This document shows, in pieces, positions 12,678 to 23,988 of a stretch of 64,000 nt of DNA. Within the stretch, counting starts at the first letter, position 1, and each line of letters opens with the position of its first letter. Both the position numbers and the translations under genes were made by a program. A model generated the notes under the pieces. That model saw only the letters and a program-made list of their open reading frames with translations, ran no database searches and was not told the DNA's origin. The stretch is taken from contig BJKQ01000008.1 in NCBI GenBank assembly GCA_006538405.1, forward strand, positions 2,604,001-2,668,000, given 5' to 3'. Source of the DNA: Hansfordia pulvinata. Its lineage: Eukaryota > Ascomycota > Sordariomycetes > Xylariales.

Positions 12678-12878
12678 GGTGATAGATTGCGTGTTCTTTG
12701 ATGCTCCAAGTATGCGAGTGGATCACTCTTAAGGAGGTGGGCAGAGGGCTAGCAAAGTCAAGGCCAGTAGAGAGGTGGGGATTGATTGCCCAGGGATGAT
12801 GAGCATTTCCCAAGAGTTGTGGGTGACCCCGAGCTTATGTACGCGAAGTTCGAACGGCCGTACAAGGTCCTGTAACGA

Positions 12879-13070
12879 GTCGCCGTTCCTCGAAAGGAGG
12901 ACCCGGAACACAACGCAATTCTTGGAACACTCTCCTGCTACGAGTATATGGAAAGTCGCCGTTCGACCGCCGCAAAGCCCCGGTGGCCAAAATATGGGGA
13001 CCAGGTGTTCCCACCAACAGTGGCAATCCGAGATTGTCGCCGACCAACGGCGGCAAAGCCCCGGTGGCCA
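12879..13070. repeat. Short direct repeats in spacer
   Basis: gtcgccgttc occurs at 12879-12888 and 12955-12964, and gcaaagccccggtggcca occurs at about 12972-12989 and again at 13053-13070. The second repeat is 18 bases, perfect, with copies 81 bases apart. This is too long for chance in so short a stretch and suggests a local duplication. Confidence 0.6.
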
Positions 13071-13584
13071 GTGTGACAATTTTTTCCAGGCTGTCACTTG
13101 AGAACCTTTGTGCTGTCTCCCGTCTCGTTCAGACAGCGCTGTCTGAGCAAACAAAAGCCAGGTCCCACAATTTCGCGGCAACAAGAATTCTTTCAGTGCG
13201 CAGCCAACATTTCTACGCAGCCCGTGAGGACTTGCGCGCACAGTGGCAATCGGTGGAACTAGCCGATGCCTGAGATGTAAGGTGCCACGGCTAAAACGTA
13301 GGTAAGTGACGAGTAAGCGTTTGCACGGAGGCGAGTGGCGGTTACGGGTGGCACACCAGCAGCGCCGAGTACACGACCATTTGACTGCGCAGCGCGTATC
13401 GCCACGCTATCTGCGGACACCCGTACGAGTGCGCCACCCCTCTGCTTAGGTACTCCGCTTTTCGACTTGTGCTGGAACTTCATTCTTGTTAAGTATAAAG
13501 CTATTTCCATATTTGTAAGCACTATACGGAAGGTGCAAGTAAGAACTTCTCAATTATAACAGCGTCGCACATATCGGTCTAGCG

Positions 13585-13641
13585 ACCTGAAGGGGTCCCC
13601 CTTTAAGGTACTTGGTGAAGGGGTCCTTCCCTCCTTCAGGT
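13585..13641. repeat. Inverted repeat (potential hairpin) with nested direct repeat
   Basis: acctgaagg at 13585-13593 is the exact reverse complement of ccttcaggt at 13633-13641. The interval also holds two copies of tgaaggggtcc (near 13588 and 13616). No T-run follows and there is no adjacent gene end, so I do not call it a terminator. Confidence 0.55.
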
Positions 13642-14558
13642 TCAGACCTCGAGTGCGCAGGCACGGCAGGTTCACATGTCTTTTAAAGGCTTAAGACCAT
13701 TCTTAAGACCATTCTCTAAGAGGGAGTCACTAGCCGGGAGCGGCGAACGAGTGACGATACGCGCTGCGCTTCTCTCGCCTTCTTTCTGTCCATTGTACCC
13801 ACCATGCGTGAATACACTATCGCCTACCTAACTAGAGGCTGGCGACTCACTACCCGTATTAGCCAATATAGCACGCCGGCGGTCCATTGAAGATACATGT
13901 CGGTAGATGTCGGCACGTCGGGTAGGTACCGTACCTACTGGCCCCGCAGTCGTCCGCGTACGTCGTGCCTTCCCGAAAGTGCAACCGGTCACTTACAAAC
14001 TGCAAGTGCGGTCTTGGGCGTTTTGGTGCTCTGCATCCACGAGGGATACCTGGCGTCGATTCTGCTTCATACCTGCTTCATACCTGCTTACCATGTAGTC
14101 GGGCGCAGCTTCCATGCCAGAGGGATGGTGTCAGCTGGCCATTTTCGCTTCTTGTTGGCTTGGATGGGGCGGGCTTGCTTCCGATTCCTTGCCATCTCAG
14201 TGTCGGGGCTCTCGCCAAATAACCACCCACAGAGATTGCAGCCACTCGCTTCAAGCTCGCCACACGGCCCTTTCGTCTTTCCATCCTCACCTACGATTTG
14301 ATCACCTCACAATTTCATTAGCGAACACAGATAGGAGGTGGCAGCAGCGCCACGTTGAGCCGCAGGGCGACCGACCGGGCTCTGTGACCTCAAATTTGGA
14401 CCCCCAGCGTTCGGGTTCCGAGCCACATATTGAGGCAACAGCTGCCGCTGGACTGGCTGTCTAGACTAAATCAACGCGAATTCCTCACTTGGGCATTAGG
14501 CAAATTACGCCTCTTGCCAGTCCGACAATCCGAACGTTGCGCCACGGACAGCTTGACA

Positions 14559-15581
14559 ATGGGTGCTTTCGACCGCTTCAGAAAGCCGAAGCCGCCAGTT
14601 GTTCTTGGGTCCCCTCCCCTGAAGGACGACTCCGCAGCGACAACACTGGACGGACCCCCTCGGAGAGCAGTACCGGCTGTGCTGCGCAACTTCTCATACC
14701 CATCTTCCGTGACCGCGGCTCCTCCTCCTCCTCCTTCAAAAGCCTCGCTGCCCAGGAACACCCAGTCTACGTGGGATCAGTTGGGTGAACTCTGTAGCTT
14801 CTCCACACACACTCCCACGGGGGCTAACAATCCCAGAACACTCAGTCTGGGAGATCCGTTCTTCTACAAGAACGATCTCGAGAACTATGTGCCCCTGCCA
14901 AGCCACTCGTCTTCAGTCAGTCTCAGTCACCGAGGAGAACGAGCATATCAGCCACATTCTCCGGTAAACCCTTCGCCAACAATGGTTAAGCAACACCGTC
15001 GAAGTGCTCTGGCAGCTCTTTCAGTGTCGAACTTTCAACACACCGCAGGAAACCAAGACGCCCCTGAGATCACTGTGGGGGGTGGGCCAGCTCCACGGAG
15101 TTCCAGATCGCAGTCGATTGGTGACCACATCTTTTCACAGACCGCATCTATCACGGCCAGACTGAAGCGCAACTCTCTGAGCCGGCACAAGAGAAGACCA
15201 TCATTTGACACATCTCGCTTCACACATCTCCCTGCCGACAGTCCGGAGCGCCCCCGGTCCAGCGCGAGCACTCCCCTGATCAGCAACAGCGATCTCTCAT
15301 TTCACCAAACTGGGCAAGGCGCCCAGTCTTTCCGCCATTATAGTAGTGAGGGGGCATCCGAGATCGCCAGCACAGAGGCCCAGTCCATTCATCAAAGGAC
15401 CGAGCTGCGTCATCGTAGAGCCGTATCTCAGGGTCGATTCGGGATGGTCTGCGACGATTCGCCAGCCAGTAATGAGACGAGCGGCGGCGTCGACTCGTTA
15501 CATTTCAAAAGGTCTGAGAAGATTGGGAAGGGCCGTTGGTATCCTCGAATCAAAAGCTGGGCGACGGTGTCGGAGCCCTAA
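14559..15581 (+). CDS. Ser-rich protein, C-terminus probably truncated
   Basis: Unknown function, 340 residues from MGAFDRFRKPKPP at 14559; the open frame from 14430 runs upstream but this start fits better. The protein is rich in Ser, Pro and Arg, largely disordered, with many RxxS-type sites, and ends GKGRWYPRIKSWATVSEP before TAA at 15579-15581. In the same frame the sequence goes on with 22 coding-like codons (AQAPRQYWKDTCKGAGIAPN...), then TGA at 15648, then ASLKLHFPTG. From memory, related fungal proteins continue through this region without stops, so the gene may be truncated or decaying here. A sequence error would not explain two substitution-type stops easily. Confidence 0.65.
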   Translation: MGAFDRFRKPKPPVVLGSPPLKDDSAATTLDGPPRRAVPAVLRNFSYPSSVTAAPPPPPSKASLPRNTQSTWDQLGELCSFSTHTPTGANNPRTLSLGDPFFYKNDLENYVPLPSHSSSVSLSHRGERAYQPHSPVNPSPTMVKQHRRSALAALSVSNFQHTAGNQDAPEITVGGGPAPRSSRSQSIGDHIFSQTASITARLKRNSLSRHKRRPSFDTSRFTHLPADSPERPRSSASTPLISNSDLSFHQTGQGAQSFRHYSSEGASEIASTEAQSIHQRTELRHRRAVSQGRFGMVCDDSPASNETSGGVDSLHFKRSEKIGKGRWYPRIKSWATVSEP

Positions 15582-16809
15582 GCCCAAGCTCCGAGGCAGT
15601 ACTGGAAAGACACCTGCAAAGGCGCTGGTATTGCGCCGAATGATCCATGAGCAAGCTTGAAGCTCCACTTTCCCACGGGCAGGTGTGGTAGGCCGCTTGT
15701 GGAGGCGCTTGATTCGCTCCGGGGACATCTCTGAAGGGTTGAGCCATACTTGGCAGGGACCGCTAACAAGAAGCAGTACGCGCCGACAAATAGGGTGCGG
15801 CAGGTTTGAGTGGTGGCTTCGAGCTTTGGGAACGATTGCTATTGAAAACGTGCGAAGAAAACGTGCTCGATTCTATTCGTCGTGAAGCTAGCCTCTGCCT
15901 GGTCTCTGCACGGCCTGGCACATGAGTGCGTTGCGATAGCGAGGAGCGTACGAGTAGCTACTTGTTAACGCAGTGGCTGGACAACCCCCTTCTTACCCCC
16001 ACCCTCACCAGACTCCTGGGCGCAGACAAGGTCCAGATTTGAGGCATAGCTAGCACCTATTGGTGCCTACCTTACACAAGACATCCAATTCTGATCTCAT
16101 GATGCTGGCTTCCACAGTGGTGTCCGCGCTGGGGTGCTTGGTCAGGCGCGTTAGGTGCACGTTGAGTAGTACGAGCCGATTTGTGCGAGCACTCGGAGGT
16201 ACACTGGTGCTCCATAAGGTTCACCACCGAAAGTTGGTGGTAATGACGTAACCACCTCAGGCCCGCAGCGCCCTGCGCCAACACCACCACCACCACCACA
16301 ACGATGAGCCACGCCGCGCGAACCTTCATTGCGTTCCCGTGATGCTGCCAACTTGTAGGCCGCTTATGCATTCCCGAGGCAGGTTTCTCGAGTAAACCCA
16401 GCCTGCCAACCTCGCAACGCTTCCAACCCCAGCACAGCCCTTCTCTCCTCCTGGGCCAAATCCAATCCGCCTCTCCCCCGCCATCACACTTCTTGAATAG
16501 CCTACATCTACCTCCACAACCCCTCAGGCAAGCAGGCAAGCATCGGAGATACCGTGGCAGACTACGTGGCAGGCTACGTGGCTTCCGAGATCCCTCCTTT
16601 CTAGACAAAAACACACCGATCTCCCGTTCGTAGCCGTGCGGTCATTGTCGATTCTCACGGGGTCCTCCAGCCCCTGCGACTCAAGATATCGACGCCGATA
16701 TCGTCAGCGTGTAAGGGGGAAATCCCGACATTCGGCCCTCTAACAACGTCAACAGCCTCATCCTACCTTAGCCCCAAGCCTAATCCACCTCCCCCCCCCC
16801 CTTTGCAAC
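15582..16809. other. Spacer with decayed coding tail and promoter of membrane hydrolase gene
   Basis: The first about 150 bases look like former coding sequence of the upstream gene. The rest holds a TACGAGTA octamer at 15949, a (CAC)n tract near 16280-16300, and a C10-type run just before the start codon at 16810 (about 16790-16801). No independent gene is seen. Confidence 0.45.
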
Positions 16810-19183
16810 ATGAGCAGCACGCTCTGGGGAAGCCACCGGGAGAATGGGGAGCAGAACGAGACGTCGGCCAACGGCGGCGGCGGTAGCGGCGGCGGCGGCT
16901 CGCGACCCGGCACGGCGGGCGACTCGCTTGACTTTGAGCGCCGGCAGCCTGACGAGCACACGAGGCTTCTTCCGAACCGCATCGAGAGCACGCCGTACCT
17001 CAGCCCCGACGACCCAGCCGTAAGTCCCCCGTCCGTCCGTCCTTCTCCAGAGACAACGAAGTGAGAGCGCGCAGCACGGGCGGCTGTGTGCCATTGTCGC
17101 GACTGCACCGCTGACTCCGTCCTTTCCCCTTCTCTCCCGCGCCCTTTCGACAGGTCAGCCCCTACAACCTCTGGAGCGTCCGCATCGTGCGGTGGCTGAC
17201 CATCGCCTTCGCGATCCTGACGTTTGTGTGGTGGGTGATTCTGCTCATCTCGGCCTTTGTGACGCCGCCCGGCTTCCACATGCGCGGCTCGGGCTTCTTC
17301 GCCTTTGGCTACGCCAGCCTGGCCCTCGCCAACCTGGCCTTCTCGCTCGTCTTCTTCGCCGTCCCCTCCAAGGCCGTGCGCATCCTCAGCGTCGTCCTCG
17401 GCGCTTTCCTCCTGGTCGACACGATCCTGCTTATCTCCGTCGACAAGACGCGCCACGAGGAAGGCTGGGTCGGCATGCTCAGTGTAGTCTGTAAGTCAAT
17501 CGCGGAAAATCCTGGACCCTCGGCCCAGCACAGCAGGCAGCTGGATGGGCGGCGGGGGGCGTAGAGAGTCTTGATCCGGCTTGTTCTGACCGCAACGCAA
17601 CTACAGGGGCTCTCGTCATGGCCGTCTTCACTCTGGCCACCGACCGGCTTGTGCAATGGGGCAAGCAGGAAGAGGAGGAGCGCCTGACGGGCCGGGCCGA
17701 GTCGAGGCGGACGCTGGGCCAGTGGACCGCGGTGCTGGTGTCCACCATCGTCATGGCCGTGCTGGTCGCGGCGGCGTTCCTCATCACCTGCACCCTGGTC
17801 CTGCGCGCCCTCGACGCCGGCCTGGCCCCCCGGGCGACTTGTATTGGGTCGACGGCGGCAAATACCAGATGCACGTCTACTGCCGCGGCAACGAGACGAC
17901 GCCCGGAGGCGGCGACGAGGGCGCGGCGGCAGAGGGCAAGCTTCCGACGGTGCTTCTCGAGGGCGGTAGCAGGCCAGTCGAGTTTGGCCTGTGGCAGCTG
18001 GCGGACCAGGCCGTCAACAACGGCTCCATCAGCCGTTACTGCTTCGTCGACCGTCCCGGCATTGCCTGGGTATGTGTCAAGTGTCTCCCTTCTCACCCAC
18101 TTCTATTGGCGGAGCCCTTCCCCCTCCACGCCTGCACTCTCTTATCCCACCCCAATGGCTTTGAACTGACCAAGATACCGGTGACCAGAGCGACACTGCG
18201 CCATCGCCATTATCGGCTGGGATGGCTGTGGAGGCCGTGAGTGAGGCCTTGACCAAGGCGGGCGAGAACGGGCCATGGGGTAAGTGTTTGTTTTTTTCCC
18301 TCTCCATTGCCCCTGATCTCCTTTCCCCTATCCCGGGTCTCTCTACATCTCGAGATATATCTCGAGAGCGCGTTCCTGCCGAGCGGCAAGATCCCACCAA
18401 TCCGCTCCATAGATGCATACAACGATACAACACATTACGGAGACAGATCTGACGTCCACAACCTGACCCACAACAGTCTTGGCCAGCGCCGGTATCGGAT
18501 CCATCTACTCGCGGATACTGTCGGCGCGCGTCGGCGGGCCCTCTATCACCACCACCTCTCCCTCGGACGGAAATACCGTCAGCGGCGTAGGACAAGCCGG
18601 CGCCGGCGCCGGCCGCGTCCGGGGTCTCCTCCTGATCGACCCGCTGCACGAGACGGAGCTCGACGGCCTGGCCTCCGCGTCGCGCGGCTTCCTGCTCTGG
18701 CTGCGCGGCGCCCTGTCCCCGCTCGGGCTGGACCGCGTCCCCGGCGCCGTCCTGCGGGGCCGCACGCTCGAGGACCGCGTCTGGGGCCGCTCCGCGGCGC
18801 AGTCGGGCAAGTCCCTGCTGGCGGCCCTGCAGGAGTCGCTCGTCGCCGCCACCCTGTCGCGCCGCGACGCCGACAGCAGCCGCGCCATCCAGGACCCCCG
18901 GGTGCCCCTCGCCGTCGTCAGCAGCGCCCAGGGCGGCCCCGAGCACCGCCGCCTCCAGAGGGACCTGACCCACCTGACCCGCCGCCTGAGGCACTGGGAC
19001 GTGGTCCCCGGCGCGCCGCGCGAGGAGGTCTGGGCCACGCGCGAGGGCCGGGACCTCATCGAAAAGCGCCTCGCGCAGCTCGTGCGCGGCAGTGATCCGG
19101 GGCTCCTGCCAACCCCTCCTCCTCACCCCCTTTTCTCTGGTCAATCTGAGAAGGCAGAGGCCAATTCCTCCACACTGTCTTGA
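16810..19183 (+). CDS. Polytopic membrane protein with alpha/beta-hydrolase domain
   Basis: Five exons: 16810-17019, 17154-17490, 17607-18069, 18189-18279 and 18477-19183, giving 602 residues once one base is restored. After a Gly/Ser-rich N-terminus there are about five membrane segments (residues about 80-250, e.g. WWVILLISAF and VSTIVMAVLVAAAFL). An alpha/beta-hydrolase-like domain follows (LYWVDGGKYQMHVYCRGN, CFVDRPGIAWSD, LLLIDPLHETEL). The expected nucleophile elbow reads L-A-S-A-G rather than G-x-S-x-G. The frame breaks at C6 17826-17831; one more C restores the AGLAPPGDLYWVDGGKY reading. Similar fungal proteins are often labelled mitochondrial integral membrane protein. The substrate is unknown, and the last about 30 residues may be read-through. 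Confidence 0.8.
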
Positions 19184-19635
19184 GATATGTGTTTTTTTCT
19201 TCTTGGCCCGAACCATCCTGCCTTCTGTACCTAGTATGTTACGTGTCTTTGCCGTTATACTTTAGTTTGTGCTCTACGCGGCGACAATACGGCCCATGCT
19301 GCCATATTTTCCATGGCGGCAGGAGATCACGGCATTAATAGTGAATACATGCGTTTACATGACGCCAAGGCCGCGCCCATGTGTCCGAGGCATCGTCACG
19401 CGGTCTGTTTCTATCGGTCAATGTTGTATGAGTGGCCAGAGAACAGTGAGGGCCAATTGGGATATTGATTCGTCTGGTTGCATTTAATAGCAATTGTTTG
19501 ACGTCGAACAGTCACATAGTCTACTAGCTCAATATTATAAGTTTATCTCTCCAATACCGCCAGACCTTTTGACTGTTTTTCTAGACCCCCATGCTTCGTT
19601 GCAGCGTACCATTCCGGTGATGGGCAGGGAGGACA
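19184..19635. other. Convergent 3' spacer
   Basis: About 450 AT-richer bases between the ends of the membrane hydrolase gene and RFC2. It presumably contains both 3' UTRs. No gene seen. Confidence 0.5.
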
Positions 19636-21004
19636 TCAGCTCTTGCCGGCCAGAATGTTGGATATTCTTAGTGACAGGTCAAGCACAGAGAGATGCTCGT
19701 CCGCGCCGTCCACCAGACGCTTGTCTATCTCGGAAAACACCAGCGTCATCTTGCTCTTGCCCGTGTCTGGGATCGTCTCGTCGTCTATGACGGCACGATA
19801 CAACTGCGGTTGTTAAAGACAGTAGTCAGCAAATGCGCGACCAGATATGTATCTGGATCTGGAGAGCCGGTCGCGGGGCAAAATCTTACCTGGGAAACAA
19901 CCTGGCCCGCACTCCACCCGTCAGCAACCATGTCCTCGACAGCCTTGGCGACAGCCTGGTATGTGGCGCCTGCCGACTTGGGCTGCATGGCCTTCTGCAA
20001 CCTCTCTATGGTCGAGTCGGGAATGACGCCGGCAATATCCTGAATTATCTTGACTGTCACAGTCTTGGTAGCTGCATCTCCATCAACATCCATCTTGTCG
20101 GCCTGATCGTCCTTTTCACCGTCCGTCTTCTCTATTGCGCCGACCAGTCTGGCAGCACTCTGCAAGAATGTGATGGCCTTTCGCAAATCACCCTCGGCGC
20201 AGGTTATGAGGGCGTCGACAGCGCCATCCTCGAGCACAATGCCCTCGCGGCCCGCAATATCCTCGAGACGGCGGCGAGCGTTGCTCTGGTCCAGGCTCTT
20301 GAAGCGGAACTTGGAGCAGCGACTGGCAAGGGGGTCGATAATGCGGGTGACGTAGTTGCAGATCAGACAGAAGCGGGTAATCTTGGAGTATGTCTCCATC
20401 GTGCGGCGCAAAGCGCTCTGGGCGTCCTGTGTCATGCTGTCGGCCTCGTCGAGCACGATGATCTTGAAGGGAGGGCAGGGGTATCGGTCGCGGTAGCCGG
20501 CAGGAGGGCTGGTGAGCTGCATCCGGGCGAAATCCTTGACTTTCTCGCGGACAATGGAAATTCCACGCTCGTCGGAGGCGTTGAGTTCGAGGACGCGCGA
20601 TTTTATCATTTCAGGCCCGTAAAGCTCTTTGGCGAGGGCTAGAATTGTCGACGTTTTGCCGGTGCCGGGCGGGCCGTAGAAGAGCATGTGTGGTAGCTGT
20701 GACAAGTTGAGTATGTTGCAAAGCGGAGAGCAGGCAGTTTATCGGGTTCTCACGTTGGAAGCCTGGAGAGTCCGCTGGAGGACGTTGACGGTGTGATCCT
20801 GAGCAGTGACATCGTCCAAGGTCTTTGGGCGGCTTGATTAAGCCGTCAGCGCCACACTTTGGGATTCAAGAAGGGGATGACCGCAACATACTACTTCTCT
20901 ACCCAAGGCTGCTTCCTTGTGTTTTGCTTAGTCTCTTCCGTTTTGGGGGCGGCGCCGTTGGCGGCGGCGGCCTTGCGTGCCTTGATATCGAAGAAGCTCG
21001 CCAT
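19636..21004 (-). CDS. rfc2: Replication factor C subunit 2 (RFC2; human RFC4 type)
   Basis: AAA+ subunit of the clamp loader that places PCNA on DNA in the nucleus. Four exons: 21004-20892, 20832-20754, 20696-19890 and 19803-19636; 388 residues. Introns are 59, 57 and 86 bases with clean GT..AG ends. Visible motifs are [13 protein letters not shown] near the N-terminus, Walker A GPPGTGKT (72-79), DEAD in VLDEADSM (147-150) and the SRC motif in PLASRCSKF (189-191). The [17 protein letters not shown] block and the [20 protein letters not shown] block match yeast Rfc2/human RFC4 better than the other small subunits. A Lys/Asp-rich insert ([19 protein letters not shown]) lies before the C-terminal collar domain. 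The frame is intact. Confidence 0.95.
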
Positions 21005-22058
21005 GGCGAGGGGCCGCGTGGGGTACCAGGTTGGTGGGGCTGTGGATGAAGGTGTGGCGATGGCTGTATGACCGCGGGATGTTGCAGTTCAAATGACTGT
21101 CGAGAACCAGGACTGCGTGCTGGTCATGAAATCTTGCTGGTCTCGAAGGTGGTCACGTCACAGGCCTGTCGAGGTTGGCGGTGGTGTTGAGGTGGTGGGG
21201 CGGACGCCGAAAATGGGGAGGTCGTCGGCCGACGCGTCTTGGATACGCGCTCAGGGACAATCAATTAAGCACATAAGAGGCAGGCGGTGGCGGAACATTA
21301 TTAGGTAAGGCCCCAAGCGCCGTGCAGTACGACTTGGTATTGTGGGGCTCGTCCATACGAGTACCTACTCCGTCGAGCTGCCAGGCTGCCAGCCGTGCAG
21401 CCTGGCGACTGATGTGTCAGTAAGGTAACGCCTAGGGACCTGCAAAAGATAGGTCTCGACATGTGTCTACGCGTACTACAGGTACTGGACTTTCTGTCAT
21501 TCGTCACACCGCGAGTGAGTACCTGTTATCTGTCGTCCGCCTTTGGGTAGAAGAGCCGTCAAGACAGGTTTCGCTGGGCTGGCAGGTTTCTTGATATTCT
21601 TAGCAGGATTAGGAACCAGAATTCGCCTCGGGTACGACTAAATCTCCTCACGCCATGAATTCGCGGGCAGCCTTGATTGAAGCATTGATTGCTGCTAGTA
21701 AGTAGTAGTCAAGCACCATGCGCCGGGACCTATTACCAACCCTGTCCTCCCTTCACCGAGGGATACGGACCGCTCTGTAGCTACTATTTCTCTCGAACGA
21801 CCTCGAGTCCATCTGCACCGCTGCGGCATCTTCGGTCTCCGGCAACACCTGGCCAATACATGGCTCACAGACCATAGTCTTATGTCAAATGCCGTTCTCC
21901 TATAAGTAACGTCTTCCGTCACCACAATAAATCCCCATGGACGCCACAGAACGCCGCAACGAGACAATCGGTAGGATGCTGCCAGTATAAAAATCAAGCT
22001 TCATTATTCGTCAATCGTCAAGAGCGAAATCGCTCCCGCCCAGCCCTCGTCTCCCTTC
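21005..22058. other. Spacer between RFC2 and UBC genes
   Basis: About 1 kb that should contain the RFC2 promoter and the 3' UTR of the ubiquitin-conjugating gene. It has one TACGAGTA octamer at 21356. No credible coding sequence. Confidence 0.5.
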
Positions 22059-23988
22059 TTAGCAGTCCTCCAAACTTTGTTGGACGGATCTTCTCAGCTT
22101 GCGATTGTACAGCTTCCTGTTGTCGGTGCCTCCCCAGAATAGTGCACTCGCCTCAGGATGAACCAAGGTTCGTGGGTCGTACGGCGGGGCCTCATCTTCC
22201 AGTGCGTCGATGATGGCTTCGATGTGCTGCTTAACGTCGTCGCGGCGGCTTTGCTTGGGAAAATAGCACGGCGTACCGTCGGATGCAATCCTCTGATGGA
22301 AAATCTGGTTCTCAAAACGGACCCGGGGCTGCTCCTCGGGAAATCTCGGGCTGAAGTTGAGCCTGATACGGAAGAGACCACCGTCAAGATTGGTCATGGG
22401 ACGGCCAAAGTAGGTCAGAACCCACACGAAAGGGTTGCCGCCCTCCAATTCCAGATTGTGAGGGATGCCGTCTTGCTTGAAGGATTCTTTGATCTGGTCA
22501 AACTGCCGTCCCAGGTTGATCCCCACGGTCCCGTCCTTGAACTTGGCCTGGAGACCCTCGGTGGCCCACCTGACCGACTCGGCGTCCAGGGCTGTCTTGA
22601 TTACGCGCAGTCGTCGCTCCAACTCGGAGTAGTTGAACTTGCCATCCATAATGTTGTTGGCGCCCTCGAACGGCATACGTGTGAAAGCTTTCCCATCCTT
22701 AGTCTGCTTTCGAGCCTCCTTGATTCTGTCCAGGTACGAGTCGTAGTACCAAAGGAAGCGCCGTTTGTAGAGATCCTTGAATGGTTCCCAGGGAACGTTC
22801 AAATCCTCAGAGTCCAAATCTTCTTCTTCGTCTTCATCCCTGTTGTCGGAGTCGACTTTGGAGTTTGTTGCAGCACCGTTAGCTCCGATTCCTAATATCT
22901 CCTCCATCCGCTGAATGACTGAGATCCGGAGTGTCTCATGGCGAATCTGCGGTAAATGGTCAGAAATTGTCCATTAATGGGTTGCCCACGAATTTTACCT
23001 TTGCGACGTAGTCTTGCTGGTTCGCCTTGTCATGGGGTTCATTGCTGTCCTCAAAGCCGGGCTCATTTTCATAAGGGTTGGAGGACATCAGACTTTGGAT
23101 GGAGATCAGGATCGACTCCAGACCTTGGGCCGCAGACCATTCCTCGCCACGCTCGCCGCGCCAAGTGCTAGAGACAAAGTCAGAAATCGGATACACCAGG
23201 CATTACGGAGCAGCATGTGGTAATATACCCAAGAATGGACCTATGGTGCAATGTTAGCTCTCGCGGCATGGCTACGGAAGACGGTTAGGGTACCCACAGG
23301 CAGACTTTGCCAGTAGAATATATGTTGGGATTGAAGCGACATCGGCCATGGTTGGTGGTTGTACCGGTTACCGAAGGGGCTCTGCGGGGGTATTCTGCAA
23401 GGTATTAGGAAAGGCTGCCAGAGGAGCAGAATGGGACGCGGCTCACCTTTGTTGAATCTCACCGCAAACTTTGGTTTGGCGCAGGAAGTCAGTCAGATAT
23501 CCTTGATCTAGAGCTACACGCTGGGGGTGACGGGATGGGCTTACCTCAAAGAAACCGAATTCGTAGGGCGTGTCGTGAGGCCCTATAATGAGAGCTCTGA
23601 CATTGCGAACATCCCTATCACGGAAGGCAACGGCGATAGCTGTCCATGGCTAGAGATTAGCCTGGTTCGAACGCGAACTTGGTGAAGCTGGAGGATTGCA
23701 GCAGGAGGCGTCGGGTGGGGTGAATGTGATCGGCCGAGAAGAGGGGATAAGAATGGTGGGGCTCACAGAGATCGGAGCTCTTCTGCAGGTCGCTGATTTC
23801 CTGGATTTGGACGAGGCGATGTCAGCTATTTGACCAGGCTGGTGTAACCCATGCACAATGTGCAGCGGATGCGCCATCGCGGCGACGAACCAATGGAAGA
23901 AACGAAGCGGGGAGAGCAGGGAGCTGAAAACGCGACGACAACGAAACAGACGAACCTTGGTGATGCGAATGATGGACTGGTCTGCCAT
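22059..23988 (-). CDS. Ubiquitin-conjugating enzyme with two UBC folds
   Basis: E2 enzyme that should carry ubiquitin as a thioester. Eight exons: 23988-23956, 23800-23767, 23639-23545, 23468-23447, 23394-23298, 23240-23229, 23167-22999 and 22946-22059; 449 residues. The N-terminal UBC fold shows IIGPHDTPYEFGFFE, RCRFNPNIYSTGKVCL with the likely active cysteine at 93, and SILGTWRGERGEEWS. A second UBC-like fold at the C-terminus has GLFRIRLNFSPRFPEEQP and a cysteine (381) in SDGTPCYF where an active cysteine would sit. Exon 6 is only 12 bases and codes for the residues just after Cys93. The N-terminal half is split by seven introns while the C-terminal half is one exon. Large E2s of the UBE2Z kind are the nearest relatives I know. 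Confidence 0.9.

Larger units (their letters stand above)
12678..14558. other. Long spacer with short repeats and a hairpin
   Basis: Nearly 1.9 kb without a convincing gene. It includes repeated blocks near 12879-13070, a 9-bp inverted repeat at 13585/13633, tandem copies of taagaccattc near 13690-13715, and a TACGAGTA octamer at 12939. The small open frames have no domain and no codon pattern. Part of it may be a decayed mobile element, but no terminal repeats or transposase remains are visible. Confidence 0.45.

Noticed and set aside
13585..13641. Transcription terminator hairpin
   Set aside because: Eukaryotic genome; no gene end adjoins it and no T-run follows.
23650..23670. ggttcgaa as a tRNA B box
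   Set aside because: It lies inside an intron of the UBC gene and no A box or cloverleaf can be drawn.
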